Shown: piece after piece, positions 41,101-56,399 of the stretch
Numbering within the stretch: position 1 is the stretch's first letter
How the letters are laid out: the number at the start of each line of letters is the position of its first letter
Assembly: GCF_030936135.1 (NCBI RefSeq)
Contig: NC_082603.1
Span: forward strand, 16,584,880-16,648,879
Origin: Gavia stellata
Lineage: Eukaryota; Chordata; Aves; Gaviiformes; Gaviidae
Direction of reading: 5' to 3'
Length of the DNA: 64,000 nt
Made by a program: the position numbers and the translations under genes
Notes under the pieces: generated by a model
What the model saw: only the letters and a program-made list of their open reading frames with translations
What the model was told of the DNA's origin: nothing
Database searches by the model: none

Positions 41101-42641
41101 GCCACCTACAGCAGGCTGCCCAGGGCAATGTCCAGACAGCTTTTGAATATCTCCAAGGATGGGAGACTCCACAACCTCTCTGGGCAACCTTTTCCAGTGC
41201 TCGGTCACCCTCACAGTAAAAAAGCGCTCCTTATCAATCCCAGTTCTTTTGGGCTGAATACATACATACACACACAAAATCTGACAGCAGGCCACTGGAT
41301 CCATGTTTAACAGCATTCTCCAGGACTTTACTGCAGTCCAACCAGCAGGAAGCTGCTTGCTGGCTGTCACTCCGGTGGGGAGCTGGGCAGCATGCTGCAA
41401 TAGCTCCCAGGACACCAGGGAACAGTAAGTGATACAGAATATATGCATATTCTACATGTGTGTGTGTATATATTTTGCCAAAAATATATAGAAGAGTTGT
41501 CAAATCTGCGGTAGGCGCTAAGCAAAATTTACTTATGCTCTGGATCCGAACAGACATGCAACACTTGCATATCCCACCCAACACTTTCTTTAAGCCTGAT
41601 AGTAACTGTTGTTGCATACTGGAACTACTGAGATTTGCTCTCCCTTGCTGAAGGGGCATCCTCACAGCACTGTGAAGGCACAGGCTGATAAGTCATCTCT
41701 TAACATTACGTTCTGATCAGCGGCCACCATGGCTGGTGCAGAAAACGTGGAGTAGAAGTGTTTACACTTCACTGCGTTCCTAGCCTACAGCATCCAGCAG
41801 CTGGCAGGAGCAAGCGCTACAAATCTTCTCACCTTCCCACCTGCAGCAAACATGAAAGATTAGCCTTAGCACCCTGTAAAACCTAGAGCCATACGCATAT
41901 TGCTGAAGCTGGAGAACATTCGGCACATCGTAAGGCCCAGATTATTACCTTACTCCCAGAAAAAGACAGAGGTGACCCAAGGCTTCTCATGCATAGCCAC
42001 AGCTGCACCCCTATTAAATATTACAGGATAAATACCTGGTCCTGTTACACGTGTGAGATGCAACTGCTTATTTACCTAAACGGCAGCCAGCCCATTCCCA
42101 CTGCTGCCCTTCACCTATTGCAAGTTTCCGCACGCACCGCAAACGGCGGAAATGAAGAAAGTCGCTAACTACAAACGAGTAGGACCCGCCAGGCTTTGTC
42201 CCCTACAGAGAGGCCAGCAGCAAAGACACGCGGCAGGACGGGCACGGGCGAGAAGGCACCCGTCTTCGGCGCTGCCGCTAACAGCAGGCGGTCAAGCCGT
42301 GGCTGCCCGGCGCACCGAGGCCGCACCCCTGCCGGGGCTGGGCAGGGCCGCCCCCGGAGCGGCCTCGCAGCACCTCCTCTCGGGGCCGGGCCGGGGGTAG
42401 CGCGGCGGGGGCAGGGCCGCGCAGCCGGCGCGGGGCAGCGGGAGGATCCCCGGCTGAGGCGCCGATGCCGCGCCGGGTCTCGCTTGGGCAGCGCGGCGAG
42501 ACCCTGCCGAGCGGAGCGACCCGCGGCTCTCGGCAGAGGAGCGCGGCCGCCTTCACCTGAGACCGCCAGCACCTCGCAGGCGTCCGGCTCGCAGTAGATG
42601 GCGGCGAGAGCCGAGAGCTCCTCCAGCGCCGGCTCCGACAT
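35123..42641 (-). CDS. RWDD3: RWD domain-containing protein 3 (RSUME), four coding exons
   Basis: Complete 266-residue coding sequence. Exons: 42641-42557, 36647-36163, 35451-35336 and 35237-35123, all with GT-AG introns and consistent phases (1, 0, 2). It starts [17 protein letters not shown]; the human protein starts almost identically and is about 267 residues long. The N-terminal RWD domain (about residues 7-115) holds the YPxxxP signature at Tyr61-Pro62 to Pro66, the pair reported to matter for SUMO enhancement in human RSUME. A highly conserved C-terminal part includes [20 protein letters not shown] and [20 protein letters not shown] in exon 2, then [14 protein letters not shown] in exon 3 and [20 protein letters not shown] in exon 4. 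The family increases SUMO conjugation through UBC9 and stabilises HIF-1alpha and IkB. Intron 1 is about 5.9 kb and contains a CR1 fragment. An ATTAAA signal almost touches the stop (35116-35121), so the true 3' end is uncertain. HCCS lies upstream on the same strand. Confidence 0.95.
37302..37363. repeat. TA/CATA-rich simple sequence in RWDD3 intron 1
   Basis: Imperfect runs of TATA, CATA and TGTA dinucleotide or tetranucleotide units. Likely a degenerate microsatellite. Confidence 0.7.
41026..41240 (-). mobile_element. CR1 3'-end fragment in RWDD3 intron 1
   Basis: Minus-strand CR1 tail. It starts with two copies of the CR1 terminal octamer, seen on the plus strand as CACAGATT and CACAGAAT (41026-41041). 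Typical CR1 3'-UTR sequence follows. The end of ORF2 (about 41223-41092) reads [20 protein letters not shown], which matches the well-known CR1 C-terminus, and the frame stops at 41092. The copy is 5'-truncated at about 41240. It lies in the same orientation as RWDD3, inside its intron 1. Confidence 0.93.
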
Positions 42642-43110
42642 GGCCGCGGCTGAGGGCGCGGGCCGGGAAGGCGGCGGCGCCCCCTGCCGGCGGCGGGGCC
42701 GGCCCCGCCGCCGACAGGGGGCGCCGCCGCCGCCGCCACCCCGGCCCGCGCCTCAGGGAGGAGGGAGCCGGCGGCGGGGCCCTTCCAGCGCTGCGCCGGC
42801 CTCGCCCGGCGCTGCCCCTGGGTTCAGGCAGGCGCGGTGACGAGCAGCTCGGCGGCCTCCGAGGCAGCGAGCGGCAGCGGGCAGCGCCAGAGGCGGTGGC
42901 GGGAGCCTCTCTCCCTCGGCGCCAAACAAAATGGCCGTTCTCTGCGGCGGCGGTGGCGCCCGTCGCGGCCCGCGCTGCCCCCCGCCCTGCTCTGGGTGTA
43001 CGGGGGGGCATGACAGTCTCTGGCCCACGGAGGGGAACAACCTCATCGTCCTCAGGGCGCGGGCGATCGCGTGTGGTGCAGCCACACGCGCACTCGTACA
43101 GAATTTTTTA
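42150..43110 (-). promoter_or_regulatory. RWDD3 CpG-island promoter and 5' exon
   Basis: A CpG island covers the first coding exon and the upstream sequence. The start codon at 42641-42639 sits in GCGGCC-ATG-T. No TATA box is evident. An AAAATGGCCG element at about 42927-42936 resembles a YY1-type site. A perfect 9-bp hairpin (CGCGTGTGG, 5-base loop, CCACACGCG) lies at 43068-43090. Long frames on both strands across the island are composition artefacts. The transcription start is not determined and is probably within about 300 bp upstream of the ATG. Confidence 0.75.
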
Positions 43111-43179
43111 GTAGAGTATAAATTTATGCTTCTTGTATTCAACTATTGTGGCTTTATAATCCTGCTAACGGCCATCTGA

Positions 43180-46100
43180 CGGAGGTCTTCCACAGCCGAC
43201 GATAGCACGAACTGCCGGGTATAATGACTCAAAAGAAATAGTCGCTACCTTCCGTTATTACAAAATCACTTATAAAAGCAAGGGTGGGTGGATTACTTTT
43301 TCCAGAAAATTACATCATGCTCTTTTTAATTCCCCAGGTTCGTTGAAATAGCAAGAAACATGAGTGCCGAGCTGGGAACGAGGGAAATAACGCGAAGGGA
43401 AAGAAGAGGGAGCTGTCAGAAGCCCTGCCAGGCAGCAGCCCAGGCAGCTGTCAGAAGACTTCGGTGGAAGTTAGCCTTAAAAGTGCCTCATTCTATTATT
43501 AAGAACTTTCTTGCCCCTGGTCTTTCCCCCTTCTCCTCATCCACTTTGCATATTCCATTTTACATGTTTAAATAAAAAAGTCAATGTAAATGTCTTTTAA
43601 ATTGACACTATCACAAGACATTGAGGTCCCTATGAATAAGTTACTGCACTCTGACATTTGGAAGTCATCAAATGAGACAGTATAATGTCAGCTTGATATT
43701 TTTCACACTATGAAAATATCAGCTTCATGTCAAATATCTAAATTCCATCTTAATGCAATAAATTTTCTTGTATTCGCAGACTAGTGAAAATGCTAAATAT
43801 TTAAATTTGAAATGAACTTCTAAAGTTACAATCTGGCCTCCACATTCCATTATTATTAAATTGGAAGTCAAGATCTTATTTTCTCTTTTTTCTGATTTCT
43901 TCAAACATTGCCGTGTTTGATAGAATAACATTAGCCATATTCATTTCTCTAAATGGATGCTTTCCCATCAACATGTGGTGAATTAAGTTAAAAAAAAAAA
44001 AATCTTGCTTTTTTGAGTCAGCCTGTATTAAAACAGCTCCAGCATCCTGTCATAAATCGATATGCCACTGACGATACCAGTATTTTCCACTTTGCCTGAC
44101 AAGGCAAACAGAATGCAACCTTTCATTCGTAGGTAAGATTAATCTTCCCAGTGTTATTTGCAAAAGTAGTATCCTTTGCTTTCCACTCAATATAATTATG
44201 GCCCAAATCAGTTAGGTGTTGCGTCGACAACTACTAGCGATTATATATGAAACTGTGCGTTTAGACCCATTTTCCCCTAACCTGAGTGGCAAATAAGAGA
44301 GGAGGGGTAGACAGACATTTGGAAAAAAACGTCAGTTTGGAACATTCATCTACATCTTTTTATTGTCATTACCATGCCAGCCACGCCACCGTCCCAGCTA
44401 CTGCAACTGTAAGCAGTCCTAAAAGCACGTACTTTAGAAGGCATTAAAGGACCACTAGGAAGAGTCTAAAAATCACTGCAGTTGCCCATTTTGGGGTCAC
44501 AAGACAAACGCTAATGAGGAACCCATAACCACGGCTAAGCGTGATGGCTAACCTATGCAACACAAATCATGTCGGTCTTTCGGCACTACTGTAGGACGGC
44601 TGCAGTTCCTATATTTTCTGCTACAGCAATGTTGACAGCTCTAATTCTTACCAGCTAGAACTGCTCTTAACTGAGCTAAATAGCACTGATATTTCAGACA
44701 CCTAAGAAAGAAGCCATAATTTCTGTAGTAACAACCGTAAGTGTTACCGCAACGGTAGAAGTTTTCCCAAAAGTGGCTTGCACAAAAATGGCTGAGAGAA
44801 AGCAACATGAAAACCTGTAAAAATCACTCCAAATAAGCTAGAAGGCAAAAGTTTAAAGAAAACAGAGGGAGAAGCAACCCTTGTAATTGTGAAGAATTGT
44901 GATAAAACATGGAGATGTTTTTCCGCAGTATTCTCAAGTACAGCCAGTAGAAAAGTTTTCATCATTTTTTTGGCCCAAAGCATATGTGTTTTAAAGTTGG
45001 AATTAATTCATTTAACAAAAAAACTATGTTGCAAATTAAAGCTGCCAAGATTTGTATGGTTTGTGCTAAGATTAAATTCAATGTTTTCATGAGATTTTGC
45101 TCTCTGGTTTTTGGAAATGAGCTAATGAATTGTCATTGATATATAAAAAAGCCTTCTTTAATTTGAGAAAAAACAAATCAGAGGAAAAATCTTTTCTATT
45201 ACTTTTCCTTTTAAGTATTTTAGAAGCAAGTTTTTAAAGGATTTGTGGTCTAGCAGTGCTTTTTAAAGGCACTTGCATTTATCCTCCATGCATCAAACTG
45301 CTCTAAGTCAATTCCCTAAGACACTTAATCTTTTGGCAGATGGAAATTCATTTTGAAAGTCTACTAATGATCAATTAAAGCATTCGCTATCTCTATAGAC
45401 AGGAAGTTTATGGGGTCACAGTCTTCAGAAGCTGGAGGCAAGAGCAGCAGCATGTTAGAAAAATAGCTAAAACTTTCTGTAGTTACCACAAAACTGGCAG
45501 AACATCGGAAAACAAAAATCATGACTCAGTCTTTAATGGGTTTTTTTGCCATAATATGTTGAAAACAAATGTGATGGTTTCTATTTTATAAGAGAGGCCA
45601 TGGTCCAAACTGAACGTCAAAGGAAACTATTTTAAATTTTTTTTAATAGGGCTAATAATAATCCCAATACTTCCAATAAATTTACATTACCCTTTGAAAA
45701 TTGATTAATTCAGACTCCAGTCATAAAAATATGTACCCATGCTGCAAATATGCAGACATGTCTTATGAGTAGCTGCCATTGGAATCAGTGGTTCACTGGT
45801 AAATAATGCATCATTTCACACATGCTCAAGGCCACACATTTAGGTTTGGAGTCAAGACTAGTATTCTGCCCACAAGTTTTTATACAATTTGATGTACAAA
45901 TAGTAAGACCAAATAGATGCAATTGTCACATTCATAAAAGGATTTAAGATTCTTTCTCTGGGAGTTTGGCAAGCCTTTTTTTCTTGAAGGAAGTGCACAT
46001 AGAAGTGATTAACCACCTAATGCAAACTAAAAAGGATGCTTTTTACAAAATGACATATTAGCATGACCATAGGTTCCCATTATTACTAACATTGCCGAGA

Positions 46101-49100
46101 GAATCAGTACTTACTTGATTCACTGCATACAGATCTTTGCCTGCAATTTACCTTGTACAAAGTCAGATAGAATAATAAATAGAACACATTTTCTTTCAGT
46201 GAGAGTAAAAATGCGTGAAGTTGCCTACTAAAAATTTGTAGAAAACTAGCAATGCTGTGTATTTTTAAAAAGAACATATGTAAACATACTTGTGGGTAGG
46301 GAAGGGTGTGATACTGAAGACATAAGCACAACTAGCATTACTAGTAGTATATTCTATCCTCAAAACAAGTTCGGCTTCCACATCAAGTAAATCTGCTTGT
46401 GGAACCTTACTACATGGATTTTGCTCCAGGTGTAAGCAAAGGGAGACAAAGGATTAAAGTGTCATTTAATTTAGTAAACATTGGGAACAGAGCTATTTAA
46501 CAAGTAAAGGAGTGGCGTTTTTGAAAGGGGCATTTCTACCCTCTATAAAAAACACATTAGTAAGAGTCCAAAAATTAGGCAGTGCTCCTTAGTTTACCAG
46601 TTCCCTTCATTTTTAGCTGCTGAGCTACAGCAAACTTAGTATTTGTGCCTCCTTGTGCCATCTTTTAAGCTGTGGCACGTTAGCTATTATTCCCCCACAC
46701 TTTGACACAAGAGTTGAATGAACAAAATGGGAGTGCACAAGATGACAGACTATTTATGATCATTTTCAGAGCACCAAAAGATCCCTTGCCACTCTCACAT
46801 CTTTTGGAAGCAGAGCAATATTCATCATCATACTTTAGATTTCAAATAATTATTTACAGAGCACATTAAAGTCCTGATAGTAAATACATTATGTAAACAT
46901 TAGACAGCGTTGTTTTCCCATTGCACACTAAACTAGCATATCTCTTTCACATCACAATTCAAAAATGGTAATCCAGACACTTTGCTTTGGCGGTAACAAA
47001 TAGCAATAATCAACAACGGACACAAATACCTTCCTACCAGCAAGAGTCTCTTTCTGCTACAGCAAAGTAGGGCAGAAATTCTAGGGCTTAGCTGAAAAAT
47101 TCTTAAAGAGATTGAAGCTAGGACCATTGGTGTAATACGAAAGGGAGGAGCAAAGTTGTTTCTAGGGGAGAGGGAAATAAATAAATAAATAAAGGGTGAC
47201 AGAAGAGCTACAGCTCCCCTTTCCAAACTGCCTGCTAATACTATACAAGGGCAAAACGACTCAAGATAGCCTGGAACTCCAGGCATCCTGGAAGGACAAG
47301 CCTGTGAATTACTCCCTGATTACAGGGCACTTATGTTGGCCAGATACTAACAGGACATACTGCAGAAGAGCAGAGAACTGGGTCAACGTTACTGAGTAGG
47401 GAGGGTGTTGTAGGCACAGCAACCACATGCTCGGTGCCCCTCTAGACTGGCACCAGGCACCCCAACTGCAGGGTAGTCACTGGCTGCCTGAAGCAATGCA
47501 ATGGCAAGAGGCCAAAACCAGGTATTTGAATGCAGAATGGTCTCCTGCTCCAGGTAATAAAAATCACTAGCACTCTTGACCCAAGACCTGATTACAGTTG
47601 GAGTGTTATGCCGGAGTCCTTTTCCATCAATCAGTCACAGCAATTGCAGTTTCTGAGCACTGCAATATCCTTGAAGGACACATCTTCAGCTGCAGACCAG
47701 GAGAGCTCTCCTAACTTGTTTTAACTGCAAGAGTGAAACACAACAGGACAAGCAGGGCTTCCACATGGTAAAGCAGAACATAGGTGAACTTTAGATACCT
47801 AAACAACTGATTTAAAAAGCAGCCCTGCTTTAGTGACAGTGTCCACATTTTCCCTTTTGCATGTGCACATGGTTAACCTGGTTTCAGATGCTGGGTTCCA
47901 AACTTCTGTTTCAGCCAGACTGGGAAGCTGATGCTGCTGCAGAATTCCCTGAGGGGCCTGATCAGGGTATTTCTTCACCTTTTTGAGCTTCATGAACTCT
48001 CCATACCCTTCTATACTTACACAGAAAGGATATAAATGTATTTGTATGCATATACACACATTACCTTTAATCTAGCCTAAACAATAGTTTTACAGTCAAA
48101 ACATCCTCCCAAAGGGTAAAAAACATCAATTTAAATCACTGTTTTTCAAGTTTACATTAGAATTCTCATCACTGACACCCATCTTCTGAGAAACAGTGAA
48201 CTGCCAACATCATGCATAAAGTAACCCAAACCTTAAAGAGAAAATTCCATGTTTACTTCCTTAAGTCTTACTGCTTGTAGAAATGAATTATTTTCATTTA
48301 CACTTCAAGGATTATTTAAAAAAAAAAACAACCAAAACCCTTGCATTTCTCTCTTCAGAAGTTAGCCAGACTCAGGATGAATATAGTCCTTGGGTTTTGG
48401 TTCTGTATTCACCTAAATAAATAAGCAGTACATATTCAATGTGATTAGTTGCAACAGACTATAATCTCATATGACACATGCAAAAGCTCATCTTAATAAT
48501 TCTTACAGCTAAATATATGATCACTGAACACCAAAGTTAAGAAAAGTATATTTATTTGATTCTCCTTTTTGTTTGATGACAAAGTAGTACATTTCATTCA
48601 CAGTAGCACAGAAAAGAACAATTTTGTATCTATGTGAGATGGAACAGAAGACAGTAATGCATGAAGGGACGTGCAACACCTTTCACCAATCTAGCAGCAA
48701 TTACAATTTCCGTAATGCACTCAACATCACACTTCTCAAATCAACAAAGCAAACTTGTTCTTTTGAAGCTTCTGAAGCACTCCCTACATTGGTGTATCTT
48801 TTCCATATTTAGTTGTGAGAAATACAGAATTCTGCGTATATCAAGTTACCAAGTGTATACATAAACCAATCAACCAAAAAAACCACCCCAAAAAGCAGTA
48901 AGCCTCAGACTTTACTGTTGGAAGTGAGAAGCAGCTCTTTCATTTTCAGATACGCTTCATACAAGCTCACAAACTTCTCATATCTCATATATACATTGCA
49001 TACTCAGATGGAGATTTATTTTTTCTTGCCCCAAACTGTTTTTCATTTCTAAATATATGAATCACTAAAAAGGTGAAAAATTAATGAGGAAAGTGGATAG

Positions 49101-50500
49101 GGGTAAGAGCATGGTTTTCTCTTAGGATTCCGGGCAGTATTTATTCCTACCATGCCAGACTGTTGCCTCTGAAGTGGGAACCATTCATCTCCATTAGTAC
49201 CTCAAAGTATGGAAGCTTCCCTGAATAATTTTTTCCTACATGGGAAGTGACTTGACTGAAACGTTGAGAGGTTTTCCCCTCAGGGGAAAAAAGAAAAAAA
49301 AAGAACAAAGCTTCCAACGTCAGTTAAAAATAAACACTTTCAGAAAATGTATGTTTAGCTGGTTCCCACTTAAGGTTGTGAAGTTTCAGGAAGGAAGCTT
49401 TTCCCATTTGAGAAGCTACAATGTGATACTCTCTTATTCCTTCCATTCCCAAGCGTTTTGCATGGAGAACTCATTCTCAAGAGTAATATATGCTGAAAGG
49501 GAGGAATAATTTACATTTAGGGGTATGTGGCACCTGAAATTTACCAAACCATGCAAATTTAAAGCTATTACAGTGGAAGACTTCAAAAAAAAGTTCATTT
49601 CCCTTATTAAGCACAAACATTAATCAAATCTTTAAGCCACACAGCATTAACATGCATCACTTAGAAAATGCTCAAATCAACCTTATTTCTTGGCACTTTT
49701 AATACCCTTTTAGCCAAGTTATATACACATCTGTAATATGCCTCACTACAATCACTATGCAGAAACGTGTATGACTGTGTAGTCACACACCCTTGTGCGA
49801 TTCTGTATTATATAAAAGAACAGCCTATACTACAGTTGATGAAGCTAAGATGCAAAATACAGTTGCACTGCATGACAGTTTAAGGCTTAATTCTGTCCTG
49901 CATGCATTACATGAGACACATTAAAGACATGAAAATACTAAAACAATAGTTTTCTTAAACCAGAAAACAAACCTTTTAAATACTCAAATAAATAGCCATT
50001 AAATACCAATTTTATCTTTTAGAAATGTTGTTTTAAAAGTAACTGACACTAATTTCCTGCTTCTAACAGATGTTCCTCTGTTCAAAGATAAATTGCAGAT
50101 TAAGGCATGAGTATATTCTCCTTATTTGCAACTTAACATATCTTTAAAGATATTCATACTACACTATACTTCCTGTAACAGAATAAACTTGACTAAAGTT
50201 TTCTGAGGAAGCATGTATTTGAACAGGTAAAGTGTCCATGTGAAAACAAATATAGTTTTATACAGTTAATAAAACATGCAATCGGAAACAGTCCAGATCT
50301 TTTACCCTTTATTCATCATCTAAGTATTCAAATACTGTAACTATGTGAAACTGTTCATGAAATTTCCAGTTTTCACTAATTAAGTAATACTCAAAACTCC
50401 AGTCAGAATCAGAAACCTAATGTATTTGGTGCAGCTCTGGAGTCATGAAATGAAAAGAATGCAAGCTTATGCAAAATCTATGAAAAATAATGAGAGATTT
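43180..50500. other. Intergenic spacer between HCCS and RWDD3
   Basis: About 7.3 kb of AT-rich DNA with no gene recognised on either strand. I looked for TLCD4, the human neighbour immediately upstream of RWDD3, and saw none of its conserved TLC-domain exons. An (AAAT)n run lies at 47175-47193. Open frames of 60-120 codons here have no family features. Confidence 0.55.
47175..47193. repeat. (AAAT)n microsatellite
   Basis: Just over four tandem AAAT units, bordered by purine-rich sequence. Confidence 0.8.
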
Positions 50501-50545
50501 CCCAGCTCTTAAGAAAATTAAGATACATGTTTTTGCTACTATAAC

Positions 50546-50551
50546 TTTATT
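50546..50551 (-). terminator. HCCS polyadenylation signal
   Basis: AATAAA on the minus strand, about 195 bases after the HCCS stop codon. It implies a short 3' UTR ending at roughly 50520-50535. Confidence 0.6.
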
Positions 50552-50743
50552 TTCATTCAAAACACCATAAAGTATCGGTGTACTTAACAACAGATTTCCC
50601 CATCCTCCTTTCCCACCCCCAAAGAACAGTGGTGATGAAAATAATGACAGTTGCAGTGAACTTCTATTTCAAGTCCTAGTGTTCACTTATCCTTAGTCCA
50701 GGAGGAAAGTGGTTTACTTTTCGACTACACACCACAGGAGTAG

Positions 50744-55117
<4,374 letters not shown>

Positions 55118-55329
55118 GGCTTCCGCACACCGGGTCTTTTTAGATCAAGTTTCTAAAGGAAAAAAAAAGCAAACATCCGTAATACAGAATTACATTGGTG
55201 AATACATGTACTGATATGTTCCTATATAACAAATTAAAAAATTAAATAAAACACCGGTTTAAGTAATAAACATCCAGCCTAAATAAAAATCTACAGCCCA
55301 AGCGTCTACCAGGACCGAGAGCGAACGAG

Positions 55330-56270
55330 CCCGCGTGGGACAAGAGGTGCGGGGTCTCCCTGCAGGTAACACCCACAGCCGCCTCCCCCCGCCCAGCCGC
55401 CGCTCAGCCCATCTCCTCACTCACACCCACCGGCGGCGGAGCGAGGCCGAGCGGCCGGGGGGGGCTCCGCCCGCACCCCGAAACCCGCCGCAGCCCCGTC
55501 AGCCCCGCACAGGGCAGGGACAGCCCCTCCGCGGGCAGGAAGCGCCTCACGTAACGCCGCGCGCGAGGCCGCCGCACCGTTACACACACCGTGACCGAGG
55601 GCGGCCGCAGGCAAGGTCAGGCCCGCCCACTGCGCCCAGCCGAGCCGGCGCGGCCCGAGGGGGCCCGGCCCGGCCCAGCGGCGTACGCCTTCCCTCATCA
55701 CCCGCCTCCCACCGCCGCCGCCGCGCGGCGCGTCCCCAAGAGCCGCCGCCTCCTCACCTCAGCCCGGCTCGCGCCTCCGCCGCCGGCCCCGAGCGCAGCA
55801 CGACGCCACGCGCCCCGCCTCGCGAGAACGCGGCGCCGCTGGCCCGCTCCGCGCCTGCGCCCGCCGCCGGAGCACCGCCCACCGCCGCCGGGAGGGGCGG
55901 GGACAGGGCTGCGGCAGCCCAGCCTCCAGCGGCACCGCCCCGCCGGGCCCGGCCGCGGGCTCTGGGCGGGTGGCCGCGGCGGAGGGGACGACGGCGCTGC
56001 TGTAGTGCGGGGAAGGCAGGCCGAAGGCCCCAGGCAGGCGCTGCGCTGCGCTGCGCTGCGCCGCCAGGCGGCCGCACCGGGGGCTGCTCCCTGCCGAGCA
56101 GCGCGGCGGGGCGCGGTGCCGCCTGCAGGCGGCCGCGCTCACCGGCCCGGCGGCGAAGGAGCGCGGCTGGGCCCGCCTGGCGGCCCCTGCCCCGGGCACG
56201 GCACTGCCGGGCTGCGGCGGGGGGGTACAGTCCCGAATCCCAAAACTGGGAGTGGACAGAGGGCGCGAGG
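55330..56270 (-). promoter_or_regulatory. HCCS CpG-island promoter
   Basis: A dense CpG island surrounds the non-coding HCCS exon 1, whose donor is at 55757. Just upstream lie CTCGCGAGA (55819-55827), nine of ten bases of the TCTCGCGAGA element of TATA-less housekeeping promoters, and GCGCCTGCGC (55851-55860), which resembles the NRF-1 consensus common in nuclear genes for mitochondrial proteins. A (CTGCG)4 array lies at 56041-56060. The plus-strand frame of 333 codons running through the island is repetitive Arg/Pro/Ala composition and is not a gene. A divergent plus-strand transcript is possible but not shown. Confidence 0.75.
56041..56060. repeat. (CTGCG)4 pentanucleotide array
   Basis: Four perfect tandem CTGCG units within the HCCS CpG island. 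Confidence 0.85.
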
Positions 56271-56399
56271 GCTGCTGGGTTTTATTGGTGGCACACGTCA
56301 GAGTACGAAAGTTATTTCAAAATTTGCCAACAGTGAATTTTATGTACTGAGCCTCACGTTTAGTCCCCGTACAGTTGTGTTTGCGTGAGCTACGTGTGA

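Noticed and set aside
42165-43142. Overlapping frames of 80-158 codons around the RWDD3 first exon
   Set aside because: Only the first 28 codons of the minus-strand frame starting at 42641 are real, ending at the GTGAAG donor. The rest is GC-rich composition, and one apparent upstream start (42739) is a GTG rather than an ATG.
43180-50500. TLCD4, expected upstream of RWDD3 by human gene order
   Set aside because: None of its conserved exons (TLC-domain histidine-rich segment, C-terminal helix) was seen on either strand.
55335-56388. Long plus-strand frames (333 and 265 codons) across the HCCS promoter
   Set aside because: They lie in a CpG island, are almost all Arg, Pro, Ala and Gly, overlap each other in different frames and have no domain features. 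The true signal there is the non-coding HCCS exon 1 on the other strand.
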